A stretch of 64,000 bases of DNA, taken from NCBI GenBank assembly GCA_016744415.1, contig JADGEL010000002.1, forward strand, positions 186,001 to 250,000. Direction: 5' to 3'. Source of the stretch: Flavobacteriaceae bacterium (GTDB lineage Bacteria; Bacteroidota; Bacteroidia; Flavobacteriales; Flavobacteriaceae). The notes beneath the pieces are model-generated. The model saw only the letters and a list, made by a program, of their open reading frames with translations, searched no databases and had not been told where the DNA came from. This document shows positions 35,498 to 43,243 of the stretch, one piece after another; position 1 is the stretch's first letter, and the number at the start of each line of letters is the position of its first letter. The translations under genes were made by a program, and so were the position numbers.

Positions 35498-35528
35498 GGT
35501 TTTTGGTGTTTAAATTGGTTATTTGATG

Positions 35529-35660
35529 CTAAACATCGGCTTCACATTTACCTCCCTTTTTACAGGTTCTTGTTGATACATTGTGTCGAGCAGATTGCAA
35601 GTTGGCATAAGAGCCATAAGTTTTCCCACATTTTTTACAAGTTCCTTTAGTTTGAAACAT
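35529..35660 (-). CDS. Short Cys-rich protein (possible zinc ribbon)
   Basis: A 43-codon frame runs from ATG at 35658-35660 to TAG at 35529-35531. It encodes MFQTKGTCKKCGKTYGSYAN, then LQSARHNVSTRTCKKGGKCEADV. The CKKCG pair, His26 and the later CxxxxxC offer zinc-ligand candidates, although the spacing does not match a family I know. It is co-directional with its neighbours, 31 bp from the small membrane protein and 73 bp from the two-helix protein. It is too short for usual gene calling. Confidence 0.45.
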   Translation of the reverse strand: MFQTKGTCKKCGKTYGSYANLQSARHNVSTRTCKKGGKCEADV

Positions 35661-35733
35661 AATTCTTAATTACTTTTAATTGACCTACTTCTTTTTTAGG
35701 GTGGAGGTTCGGCTTGTTCCCACGATAATTTTA

Positions 35734-36354
35734 TTACAGGAGATTTTCTAAATTGCTAAAAGACTTCCCCATATTATAAGTTCTTCGCTTGCTATATATG
35801 GAGGATAGGGTTTCATGCAATTTGCCAACATTGAGTTTTACTTTCTCATTATCATCGAGATTTTTCATCAAAGAAGTATATTTGGATTTAGCTTGCTTAT
35901 TCATTTTAGGCAATGTGAATTGATTATTACTACTATCTGGAATATGACTATATGTAACATGGCTTAGGATTTGCTTATAGCTATCAACTTCAATTGAATT
36001 TTCCCAATCACAATTATAATTGAAATCTTTCAAGAATTCTTCCAAGTAATTTTTATCAGTTATGGATTTGTCAGAATATTGACCACTGCTAGAATCTAAT
36101 GTGCTACCCAGTATTTTTGAAAATAGGAAATATTCTTTTTCTTTTCCAACAATTGAGTATGTGGTATAGGTTTTATTCAATGCAATAAACCTAATGATTA
36201 CGATTAGAACCGAAGCAATAATAGTATAAATAAGGTATTGAGAGAACGCATAAGCAACAAGTGGGCTTGCAACAAAAAGAATAGCAATTAGAGCTTTATT
36301 CTCATATTCAAAATAACTGATAAAGTTTAGGGATTTGACTTTGATATTATCCAT
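35734..36354 (-). CDS. Two-helix membrane protein of unknown function
   Basis: The 206-residue protein has an N-terminal membrane hairpin (ALIAILFVASPLVAYAFSQY, then LIYTIIASVLIVIIRFIAL) and a soluble, charged C-terminal part (NYLEEFLKDFNYNCDWENSI, KSKYTSLMKNLDDNEKVKLN). There are no catalytic motifs and no known family. It is divergent from the XRE-type regulator at 36464 across a 109-bp gap and may be controlled by it. Two-helix proteins with a cytoplasmic domain are common as effectors or immunity proteins in defence islands; this is only a possibility. Confidence 0.5.
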   Translation of the reverse strand: MDNIKVKSLNFISYFEYENKALIAILFVASPLVAYAFSQYLIYTIIASVLIVIIRFIALNKTYTTYSIVGKEKEYFLFSKILGSTLDSSSGQYSDKSITDKNYLEEFLKDFNYNCDWENSIEVDSYKQILSHVTYSHIPDSSNNQFTLPKMNKQAKSKYTSLMKNLDDNEKVKLNVGKLHETLSSIYSKRRTYNMGKSFSNLENLL

Positions 36355-36463
36355 AGCTTGGTAGTTTCAGGTTAGAAACAATCAAATATACAAAATAAAA
36401 GCGTATTAAACAACCCTTTGCATGCATTCCCTTAAATACGACTGCAAATGTTCAAATTTGCGT

Positions 36464-36694
36464 ATGTCTCGAATCAGAAAAAATCCAGTACCAGAAGTTG
36501 TTATAAAATTTGGTCAACGCATTAAGCAATTACGTTTAGAAAGAAAAATGACCCAGTTTGCTGTTGGTGTCGAAATGGGTATTGATAGGGAAAGTATCCG
36601 TAAATACGAAAAAGGACTTCAAGAACCCAAATTATCCACCATTGTTAAGTTTGCAAAGGTATTTGAGGTGTCGTTGGATGAACTCGTTAAATAA
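36464..36694 (+). CDS. XRE-family helix-turn-helix regulator
   Basis: The protein is 76 residues from the ATG at 36464 (MSRIRKNPVPEVV); an upstream ATG at 36422 would add an unlike Cys-containing stretch. The fold is a single Cro/C1 HTH: FGQRIKQLRLERKMTQFAVGVEMGIDRESIRKYEKGLQEPKLSTIVKFAKVFEVSLDEL. Its length and compactness suit controller (C) proteins of restriction systems and small island regulators. It is divergent from the membrane protein gene at 35734 and the same strand as the gene at 36797. Its likely operators lie in the 109-bp gap upstream. Confidence 0.8.
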   Translation: MSRIRKNPVPEVVIKFGQRIKQLRLERKMTQFAVGVEMGIDRESIRKYEKGLQEPKLSTIVKFAKVFEVSLDELVK

Positions 36695-36796
36695 CTGTTA
36701 TTAAGAAATTATTGAGATTCAATAATTTCCTAGTGTTGAGCCCAATTACAAATCCTATATTAGTGTTATATTAATAATAATTAAAACCAAATAGAT

Positions 36797-37228
36797 ATGA
36801 GTGGAGAAACTGTATTAAATCCAGCTGAAATTAGTAGAAAGAATTTGAAGAACGGAATAAGTATTCTAAAACTAAAACGTAAAGCGCTAAAAGAAGAAAT
36901 TAAATTTATTGAACGTTCTTTTAATGGAGGTTTGGCAGTTGATTGTATGGAATTTGAAGCTGTACTATTAAAGGTGAAAAGGGTATTAAATGAAAGATTA
37001 CACCACATACATCTGATGTGGGGTGATGAGAGTCAAATTTTTGATGGTTGGGTTCATTATGATGGTGGTAATCTAATGTTTGAAGATAAGAAATTATTTC
37101 ACTTTGAAGATGCTGTTGGTTCATTTGAAAAAGTATATGAAGATTGTGTACAGAAGATAATTGAGAATGAACTAGATGAAGATATTAAACCATTCTTTGA
37201 AGGTCTAAAATTCTTCACAACAAAATAA
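36797..37228 (+). CDS. Unknown helical protein
   Basis: This 143-residue protein is rich in charged helices. Residues 15-75 form a likely coiled coil (LKLKRKALKEEIKFIERSFN, LLKVKRVLNERLHHIH), followed by MWGDESQIFDGWVHYDGGN and a long acidic helix. It has no membrane segment and no recognised family. It is downstream of the XRE gene (102-bp gap) and ends before a clear terminator at 37452-37483. Confidence 0.45.
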   Translation: MSGETVLNPAEISRKNLKNGISILKLKRKALKEEIKFIERSFNGGLAVDCMEFEAVLLKVKRVLNERLHHIHLMWGDESQIFDGWVHYDGGNLMFEDKKLFHFEDAVGSFEKVYEDCVQKIIENELDEDIKPFFEGLKFFTTK

Positions 37229-37409
37229 TTAAATTAAATGGGATTCTTAGATATTACATTTCTTAATCACTACTTAAAAATGGTATGCTTTAACCAGAAA
37301 GAAATTGATTTAGGATATTATAAAACCTAATGGGGTATTAATTTTATACGTTATATTTGTAACTAGGGGTTAATATAGAATTTGATAGTCCTATGTTAAC
37401 TTTATTGAT

Positions 37410-37439
37410 ATATTGTAGAAAGTGGTATTTCTACAATAT
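37410..37439. repeat. Perfect 12-bp palindrome
   Basis: ATATTGTAGAAA (37410-37421) and TTTCTACAATAT (37428-37439) are perfectly complementary around the 6-nt loop GTGGTA. No T-run follows. It is either an operator, a transcript stabiliser or part of an old element end. Confidence 0.6.
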
Positions 37440-37451
37440 AGTTATTGATAC

Positions 37452-37483
37452 GTCCTAGTTGGTGGTTCTTCTAGGACTTTTTT
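37452..37483 (+). terminator. Rho-independent terminator
   Basis: GTCCTAG (37452-37458) pairs with CTAGGAC (37471-37477) across a 12-nt loop, then TTTTTT. It ends the plus-strand transcript of the gene at 36797. Confidence 0.75.
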
Positions 37484-37558
37484 ATATTTGATTCCAATCT
37501 GTTGACCTTCAATCAATGTACCCCCCTAAAAGGTCTTAATTCAATTATACAATAGGCA

Positions 37559-37652
37559 TTTGGTGTGGTTGGGCTGAGCATTTCACTTGTGGATTCTTTG
37601 GTGGTACTAACCGTTGTATCAATTGTTGATTTCATCAAGCGGGTTAAGTCTT
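37559..37652. repeat. Element X copy 3 (partial)
   Basis: Diverged relative of the right-hand part of element X (22661-22915 and 42841-43092). In the plus frame it reads GVVGLSISLVDSLVVLTVVS, then IVDFIKRVKS and stop, against SLCISLVVSLVVLVVLSLID and VIKWLRSM in copy 2. It lies just beyond the 3' end of the caspase-like gene, which has no immunity gene or Rhs tip next to it. Confidence 0.6.
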
Positions 37653-37785
37653 AGTAATATTTAACTTATGTTTAAGCCTGAATAGTTACTACATTGCTTA
37701 GAAAAATGAGCTGTATCTTACTCTTCTATTTTTACCTATATCTCAAATACTGGCAATCATTTCAATGAGCTTCAATTCTTACTAA

Positions 37786-38418
37786 TTAACTCTCTATTAA
37801 ATCTAATTTGGTTAATCCTTTGTTTCCATACAAAACAAAACTATCTCTAATTTCCATTAATTCCATTAATACTAAAATTTCATCACTCTCATCATCCAAT
37901 AGATGTATTTGCTCATCAAAATAAACTAGCATATTATTAAATGATTCTTCTATAGTATTGTTAGAGTTCAAAAAATCTTTCAAACAATAATTTTCACATT
38001 TAGTATAAATATCATAAAAATCTTCATATGTTGCATGAGTTACTTGATTAAATCCAACATAGCTATGGCATCCATTTTTTATTAATTCTTTACCTAATTT
38101 CACAGCAGAACTGCAAGCTGTAGAATAGAATAATGATTTGTTAAAATGAGATAAATTATCCATATCAACATAAACATCATTATCTGTTATTAATTGAGAA
38201 TCAATTCCATGGGATAAACCAACAAATCCAAATAGTCTTTCCTCAAATGAATCAATCATTTCTACAACATTATCTTCAGTACAATCCAGTCCTCTTATTG
38301 ATTTTACTTTTACATCATCAATTTTTGACAAAGTATTGTTTATATCATTAAAACTTATTTCGAAATAATCACCCAACTCGGAATCATTATCATCATAGGC
38401 GATAATTATATTAATCAT
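37786..38418 (-). CDS. Caspase/CHAT-fold peptidase-like effector
   Basis: The 210-residue protein has the layout of a small caspase-like or CHAT peptidase: a first strand NIIIAYDD, a His in a turn after a strand (FVGLSHG, His70) and a Cys after the next strand (LFYSTACSSAVKLGKELIKN, Cys102), then GCHSYVGFNQ as the following strand. The His-Cys spacing and the S-T-A-C-x-S pattern fit CHAT proteases, so a protease cleaving a cellular or phage protein is predicted. It is the last gene of the four-gene operon and overlaps the receiver gene by 8 bp. The family assignment is by motif only. An effector role is inferred. Confidence 0.6.
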   Translation of the reverse strand: MINIIIAYDDNDSELGDYFEISFNDINNTLSKIDDVKVKSIRGLDCTEDNVVEMIDSFEERLFGFVGLSHGIDSQLITDNDVYVDMDNLSHFNKSLFYSTACSSAVKLGKELIKNGCHSYVGFNQVTHATYEDFYDIYTKCENYCLKDFLNSNNTIEESFNNMLVYFDEQIHLLDDESDEILVLMELMEIRDSFVLYGNKGLTKLDLIES

Positions 38419-39040
38419 CTAACTTTAATTTTTGACGACTAAACAATTCAATTGCTAACTTTAATAAATTCTTTTCAAAATTGACCCCGACTTCTGTTTG
38501 CATTCTAATACTCTCTAAAATATCATTCATCGTATAAGAGCGCCCATCTTTAGTTTTTAGAATTACTTGCTCACGTTTATCTTTTGGATGACGCATAATC
38601 CAATCTTCAATGACAGCATCTATTCTTACTCCTAAAACTAAAAGGGCTTCATCTATTAATCCTAAAATTTTAGAATAATCAGAGGTGAAACTTTCTAACT
38701 TAAATAGGTCTTTGTTTATTAGTTTTTTTAATACCTCACCATCTATTTCAGAAATCTTACTTACTGTTACTAAAATAACATAAACTAACGATGTTTTTTC
38801 TCTTATTTGCTCAAAAACTTCAATACCGTCTATTTCTTTTCCGTCATGAAAATTTCTATCTAAAAGAACAACCATCTTTTGCCCAAGATTACTTAAAACA
38901 TAATCTAATCCTATTTGTGAGTGTTGAAACAATATAACGTTTGACTCTCCATATTTGACTTTCATCTCAACCATGATAGGAGATATCTCACTTATGTCAT
39001 CATGAATGACAACTATTTTAGTCGGTGTTATTTCGTTCAT
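38411..39040 (-). CDS. Stand-alone receiver-domain protein
   Basis: The 209-residue protein starts with a receiver fold: IVVIHDDIS (acidic pair D14-D15), MVVLLDRNFHDG (acceptor D61), VILVTVSK (T92) and a Lys at 110-114. The remaining 80 residues (VIEDWIMRHPKDKREQVILK, then DGRSYTMNDILESIRMQTEV) are helical and do not look like a DNA-binding domain, so it may transmit phosphorylation to a protein partner. It overlaps the ATPase gene by 4 bp (ATGA) and the peptidase gene by 8 bp, so all are made together. Phosphorylation by the upstream ATPase/kinase is likely. Confidence 0.75.
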   Translation of the reverse strand: MNEITPTKIVVIHDDISEISPIMVEMKVKYGESNVILFQHSQIGLDYVLSNLGQKMVVLLDRNFHDGKEIDGIEVFEQIREKTSLVYVILVTVSKISEIDGEVLKKLINKDLFKLESFTSDYSKILGLIDEALLVLGVRIDAVIEDWIMRHPKDKREQVILKTKDGRSYTMNDILESIRMQTEVGVNFEKNLLKLAIELFSRQKLKLDD

Positions 39041-41199
39041 TTTGATTTGTTTTTGAAAGGTATCGTTATTTTAAAGGTAGCACCTGTTGGCTTGAATTCA
39101 TTCTCAACGACTTCAATATTCCCATTTAATGCCTTAATTTGTTTTTCAACAACATAAAGACCAACACCTGCGCCACCTTGTTCGGCAGTACGTGTATTAT
39201 AAAGTCCAAATATCCATTCCTTATCACTCATGTCAAGACCGTAACCATTGTCTGAAAAATAAATAACAAAATTATTAGTGTTTAAATATCCTGTACATTT
39301 TATCTTTTTATCCTTTGTATTAATAAGAGCTTTAACTGAATTTGACACTAAATTTTGGAAAACATCTTGAAATGCTTTTTTATTTGTTTCAATTATAAAA
39401 TTATCTCTTATACCTACCTCCAATTGAATTCCTTCCTTTCTGAAAACTGAGCTATATTGCTTATTTAATAAATCCCTAATTAAAGTAGAAATATTAAATT
39501 CTTCAAATGAACTTTCATCAACATTAGCGAAGCTCAACATGAAATCCGTGACGGATAGCAATGTATCCATTTCGTTGTAAATCATAATAGCATATTCTTT
39601 AAAGAACTTGTCAAATTTTGGATTAGGATAATTCAATTTAAAAAATTCTCCTAAGTGTTTCACTTTCGCAATTGAAGTTCTAACTGCATGGGTAATCAGT
39701 GAAGCAAATTCTTGCATCGATACAATACTATAAAGAATCTTTTCTTTTCGTTCAACTTCTTTTTGAAACTTCTTCTGCTCTGATATTCCTTTAGTTATTA
39801 CACTATGTAACCCTTTAGCTTGTTCCTTTAAACGAGAAATGTTTTCTTTTGCCTCTGGATTAGTTTTACTTAATTTTTTTTCAATTTTCGTCAGTTCCTT
39901 TTCGAAAACTTTAACATCTGACCCAGCGTCAATTAGCTTATTTTCAACGACACTTCTTGTGACTATGCGTTCGTGCTTTTTTAAATCTTCAAATACCGTT
40001 AACTGATTAATAATAAACTCTTTTAGATTACTATATTCTCCATTATCAATAAAATTTTGACGGTTAGTAGCGTCAATAATAAGTGGATTATCTTCTTTAG
40101 TTATATCTAAAACCCCAATAACTTCTTTCGTACCGACAGTATCAAAGGCTCCACTATATCTTCTTTTATCTAAACCTAGAATGTCTCTCTTTTTAAGATG
40201 GTCCGTTTCATATTCTGCAAAAGGTGTCGCGATAACACCATCTCGATATATTTTAATTCCATCAACGCGAGTATCGTCATTTTTATAGGCGTTATTATAT
40301 CTTCTTTTTGCAGCTTCATCAAAATAATATATTCTCATTTTAACTGGTCCAAAGTTTTGTTTTTCAATATAATCCTTCTCTATTTCTCCTTTTTCTGAAT
40401 TAAACACTAATGATTCTTGTAAGTCTTTTTCTTCATCGAAATTGATTTCTGAATAATGAGAATAGTATTTTACTGGGTCAGATTTTACATCTTTATTTTG
40501 ATAGGAAATAAACTCATTTGAATCTATTTTAATATTAAATGGTGGATTTATTGGGTAAAATGGAGAAATTAATTTTGATAATTCTTTGTATAGCCTTTCA
40601 ATATCATTCACTGACCATTCATCAAATATTTTCGAAATAATAATTTCAGTTCCTTTTTCTTCCTTTGACTCAGCTAATTCATAAGAATATTTATTTTTTA
40701 CTTCAGTAAAAAGAGACAACTGTCCTTGCTTTGAGTTTTTAGAAAGTTCTTCGTACTCATCCCAATTAATATTAACACACAACCAATCATCCACTCCTCT
40801 TTCTTTGGTTCTAATTTTAACGCGTTCTCCTAGTTTATCTACAGCAAATCTTCCAACTCCTTTTTCCCCAACAAATTTTCTATTGTACGGTGGTTCAGAA
40901 TATAATTGAGCACGTTTGCTGTTAGTTCCTACAACCATCCATTTATCTCTGATGTCTTTAAAAGACATACCAGTGCCATTATCAGTTATGATTATTTTGC
41001 TCTTTTCTGAAATAGGAGCGACATCTTGAAAAGAAACTATTACTTCTTCAGCATTAGCGTCATAGCAATTTTTAACTAATTCAAATATAGCAGTTACTCT
41101 ATCTGTAATTAAATCTCTACCTAACAGACGAAAAGCATTTACATCAACTCTCCATTGTAAAGACTGATTATCTTCTATTATTTTCTTATTTTGATTCAA
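39037..41199 (-). CDS. Dual GHKL ATPase / histidine kinase-like protein
   Basis: The 720-residue protein has two ATP-binding domains. The N-terminal one is Hsp90/MutL/MORC-like: E40-N44-D48 N-box (ELVKNCYDANAEE), DNGTGM at 73-78, GEKGVGRFA at 111-119. Residues 120-400 look like the transducer part, and 425-490 a coiled coil. The C-terminal one is a histidine kinase core: LITHAVRTS with H504 (like HELRTP), N-box NLVSNSVKAL at 616-625, DNGYGL at 650-655, GGAGVGLYVV at 675-684. It can thus sense by the first domain and signal by the second to the adjacent receiver. MORC-like ATPases beside methyltransferases are a known feature of prokaryotic restriction-like loci (Iyer, Abhiman and Aravind). 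It overlaps the methyltransferase gene by 14 bp. Confidence 0.85.
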   Translation of the reverse strand: MNQNKKIIEDNQSLQWRVDVNAFRLLGRDLITDRVTAIFELVKNCYDANAEEVIVSFQDVAPISEKSKIIITDNGTGMSFKDIRDKWMVVGTNSKRAQLYSEPPYNRKFVGEKGVGRFAVDKLGERVKIRTKERGVDDWLCVNINWDEYEELSKNSKQGQLSLFTEVKNKYSYELAESKEEKGTEIIISKIFDEWSVNDIERLYKELSKLISPFYPINPPFNIKIDSNEFISYQNKDVKSDPVKYYSHYSEINFDEEKDLQESLVFNSEKGEIEKDYIEKQNFGPVKMRIYYFDEAAKRRYNNAYKNDDTRVDGIKIYRDGVIATPFAEYETDHLKKRDILGLDKRRYSGAFDTVGTKEVIGVLDITKEDNPLIIDATNRQNFIDNGEYSNLKEFIINQLTVFEDLKKHERIVTRSVVENKLIDAGSDVKVFEKELTKIEKKLSKTNPEAKENISRLKEQAKGLHSVITKGISEQKKFQKEVERKEKILYSIVSMQEFASLITHAVRTSIAKVKHLGEFFKLNYPNPKFDKFFKEYAIMIYNEMDTLLSVTDFMLSFANVDESSFEEFNISTLIRDLLNKQYSSVFRKEGIQLEVGIRDNFIIETNKKAFQDVFQNLVSNSVKALINTKDKKIKCTGYLNTNNFVIYFSDNGYGLDMSDKEWIFGLYNTRTAEQGGAGVGLYVVEKQIKALNGNIEVVENEFKPTGATFKITIPFKNKSK

Positions 41200-42268
41200 G
41201 CTGCTTGATATGATTTTTTATACTCCTTGCCACAACGACTCCCAGTCCTACAGGGACAGCATTACCAATTTGTCTAGCAATTGTGTTGTTTGAAACTTCT
41301 TTTTCTGGGTCTATAAATTTATAGTTTTCAGGAAAACTCTGAATAAGTGCAGCCTCTCTGAGTGTTATTGCTCTATCTTGTTCTGGATGACCAAAACGAC
41401 CATTACTTAATCCAATACAATAAGTGGTCATAGTCGGTGCAACATCATTCCATTTCATTCTTCCGTAAACACTTTTAAAGTTTTTACCACTATCTTTTTT
41501 ATGACATTCTAACCATAAACTCTCATTCCAATCTTGCCAAGAACCACCTTGCTTACTTGCTTGAATTCTTTTTTTATTTAATGGCGTCAATTTTCTAGCA
41601 ACATGAATATTATCTTCAGGGTGAGGAACTCCATCCTGTACTGGAGGAAGATGCCCTATAGCATCTTTTACTGTCACAAAATCATCTTTCTTTATTGTCT
41701 TTTTTATTAACTCTATCTCTCCATGTTTTGAACCAAATAAAATTAATCTTTTTCTTCTTTGTGGTACACCGTAATCTTGAGCATTAACAATATGGTAAGT
41801 AACAAAATAATTTCTCTCTTCCAGTCTACTCACAAAATCTTTAAAAACCTTTCCCTTGTCGAAAGTTAATAAAAGCGGAACATTTTCCATCGAAATAATT
41901 TCTGGCTCAACTTCATCAATTAAATTAGCAAAAGAATATAGAAGTTTCCATTTTTCATCTTTTAACTTTGCATTATCTTTTGTGTTTTTTCCTCCTTTTT
42001 GATTGTAAATAGAAAAAGGTTGGCAAGGTGCGCATCCAACTAATATCTTTCTTTTATTTTTAGAGTACTTTTGTAATAGGGATTCACCTGAAAGATTTGT
42101 TATATCTTCATGATAGAATTTTGCTTTATTATTTTCCTCAAAAGCAAACTTACAGGTTTCGTCAAAATCTATACCAGCATCTACTTTGAATTTTTCTTTC
42201 ACAAAACCATGGGTTAACCCTCCAATTCCACAGAATAAATCCACTACTGAAAAATCTTTTACTTTCAC
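41186..42268 (-). CDS. DNA (cytosine-5) methyltransferase of a four-gene operon
   Basis: The 360-residue enzyme carries the C5 motifs in order: SVVDLFCGIGGLTHGF (I), GCAPCQPFSIYNQKGG with Cys82 (IV), MENVPLL at 127-133 (VI), YGVPQRRKRLILFG (VIII) and RQIGNAVPVGLG (X). Between VIII and X is the target-recognition part, of normal size. It methylates C in a DNA site that I cannot predict. It is the first gene of the operon with the dual ATPase, receiver and peptidase, all overlapping, so methylation status is probably the self/non-self signal. No restriction nuclease is adjacent. Confidence 0.9.
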   Translation of the reverse strand: MKVKDFSVVDLFCGIGGLTHGFVKEKFKVDAGIDFDETCKFAFEENNKAKFYHEDITNLSGESLLQKYSKNKRKILVGCAPCQPFSIYNQKGGKNTKDNAKLKDEKWKLLYSFANLIDEVEPEIISMENVPLLLTFDKGKVFKDFVSRLEERNYFVTYHIVNAQDYGVPQRRKRLILFGSKHGEIELIKKTIKKDDFVTVKDAIGHLPPVQDGVPHPEDNIHVARKLTPLNKKRIQASKQGGSWQDWNESLWLECHKKDSGKNFKSVYGRMKWNDVAPTMTTYCIGLSNGRFGHPEQDRAITLREAALIQSFPENYKFIDPEKEVSNNTIARQIGNAVPVGLGVVVARSIKNHIKQLESK

Positions 42269-42363
42269 TATATATCTTTTGTTTTTATTTTACCTTCGAA
42301 AAAAGGTTCTAACTACAAATATAGAAATAATCGGCAACTATTTTTTTATTATTTTTACGCTAC

Positions 42364-42395
42364 AAAAAATCCACTTTCATACAAGAAAAGTGGAC
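42364..42395 (-). terminator. Terminator upstream of the methyltransferase operon
   Basis: TCCACTTT (42371-42378) pairs with AAAGTGGA (42388-42395). Read on the minus strand the stem is followed by TTTTTTG. It would stop transcription arriving from the integrase relic, insulating the methyltransferase operon promoter, which should lie at 42269-42363. Confidence 0.65.
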
Positions 42396-42596
42396 TCTTA
42401 CTGAGATAATCTTTGGTTTTCCTATTAGCTTACATACGAAGTAAATTAGTAAACTTTAGATTATCTCTTTCACAAGACAAACATACCTTCTTTATTTTTA
42501 TTTTAATTTTGAGTTATTAACAGAATTTGAAATTGAGTCATGATACCAATTCGAAATAAACCCATATATAGATGGATATTCAAGCTGTTAATAACT

Positions 42597-42749
42597 TTAA
42601 AAAATCGATTGCAAACTCTCAATAAATTCATGAAGAATTTCAAGGTCATCTTGGACATAGCGTTCAGTAGATGATATATAACGATGCCTTGACACATATT
42701 GAACTTCTCGAATATTGCAGAAAATTTGTCTAACATTTATGTAAATGGT
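42597..42749 (-). pseudogene. Truncated integrase (C-terminus of tyrosine recombinase)
   Basis: A minus-strand frame of 50 codons reads TIYINVRQIFCNIREVQYVS, then RHRYISSTERYVQDDLEILH, then EFIESLQSIF and stop at 42597-42599. The motif RHRYISSTERY, ending in the nucleophilic Tyr, marks the C-terminal end of a XerD/phage-type integrase. The Arg, HxxR and N-terminal parts are missing, since the frame stops at 42750. It marks a former element end between the defence operon and the Rhs locus. Confidence 0.75.
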
Positions 42750-42840
42750 TTAGAAATAAAATTATTTGAAGTAATCTATATCAGAAGCGATAAACAATTA
42801 AGAGGTCATTATATTTTGATAAATTTAAACTAATAGCTAC
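42750..42840. other. Short spacer, nothing seen
   Basis: AT-rich spacer of 91 bp between the integrase relic and element X copy 2, with no gene or structure I can support. Confidence 0.4.
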
Positions 42841-43092
42841 CGCATCAAATGATACACATCCGCAACACTTCTAAGTGAATAAGGATTGTTCTTCTTTATC
42901 TTTGGTGTAGGCAATATATCTAGGGCCAGCGACAAACTACACCTTTCTATGTGGACGCTTCTGATAGATATTCACATTGCCGATGCTTGGTTTTGGAATT
43001 ATGTTGGTGGTTCGTTGTGCATCTCATTGGTGGTTTCTCTTGTAGTATTAGTTGTGTTATCGCTTATTGATGTAATTAAATGGTTGCGGTCT
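42841..43092. repeat. Element X copy 2, behind the main Rhs immunity gene
   Basis: This 252-bp segment is homologous to 22661-22915 over the full length. It lies 151 bp beyond the candidate immunity gene at 43244 and just after the operon terminator, exactly as copy 1 lies beyond the orphan immunity gene. A plus-strand frame of 70 codons (42886-43098, ending SLIDVIKWLRSM) runs through it, but copy 1 breaks that frame. The minus-strand frame is frameshifted here. Confidence 0.85.
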
Positions 43093-43133
43093 ATGTAAGT
43101 TGTTTATAATAACACTCGTAGTTGTTGTAATAC

Positions 43134-43169
43134 CTAAAAAAAGAAAACCACAAACATCACTGCTTGTGG
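43134..43169 (-). terminator. Terminator of the main Rhs operon
   Basis: CCACAA (43148-43153) pairs with TTGTGG (43164-43169). On the minus strand the stem is followed by TTTTCTTTTTTTAG, a strong rho-independent terminator 75 bp past the stop of the last gene of the Rhs operon. Confidence 0.75.
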
Positions 43170-43243
43170 CTCTATATTTTATAGCATTAAAACCTTTTCT
43201 TTATCACACGATGCAATCGTACGGGAGCTGTGAGAGAGTTTTA

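Noticed and set aside
41186-42268. A classical type II restriction-modification pair
   Set aside because: No endonuclease-like gene lies beside this methyltransferase; the partner genes are an ATPase/kinase, a receiver and a peptidase-like protein.
42886-43098. Plus-strand 70-codon hydrophobic frame in element X copy 2
   Set aside because: Copy 1 interrupts the same frame with stops, so it is reported as part of the repeat and not as a gene.
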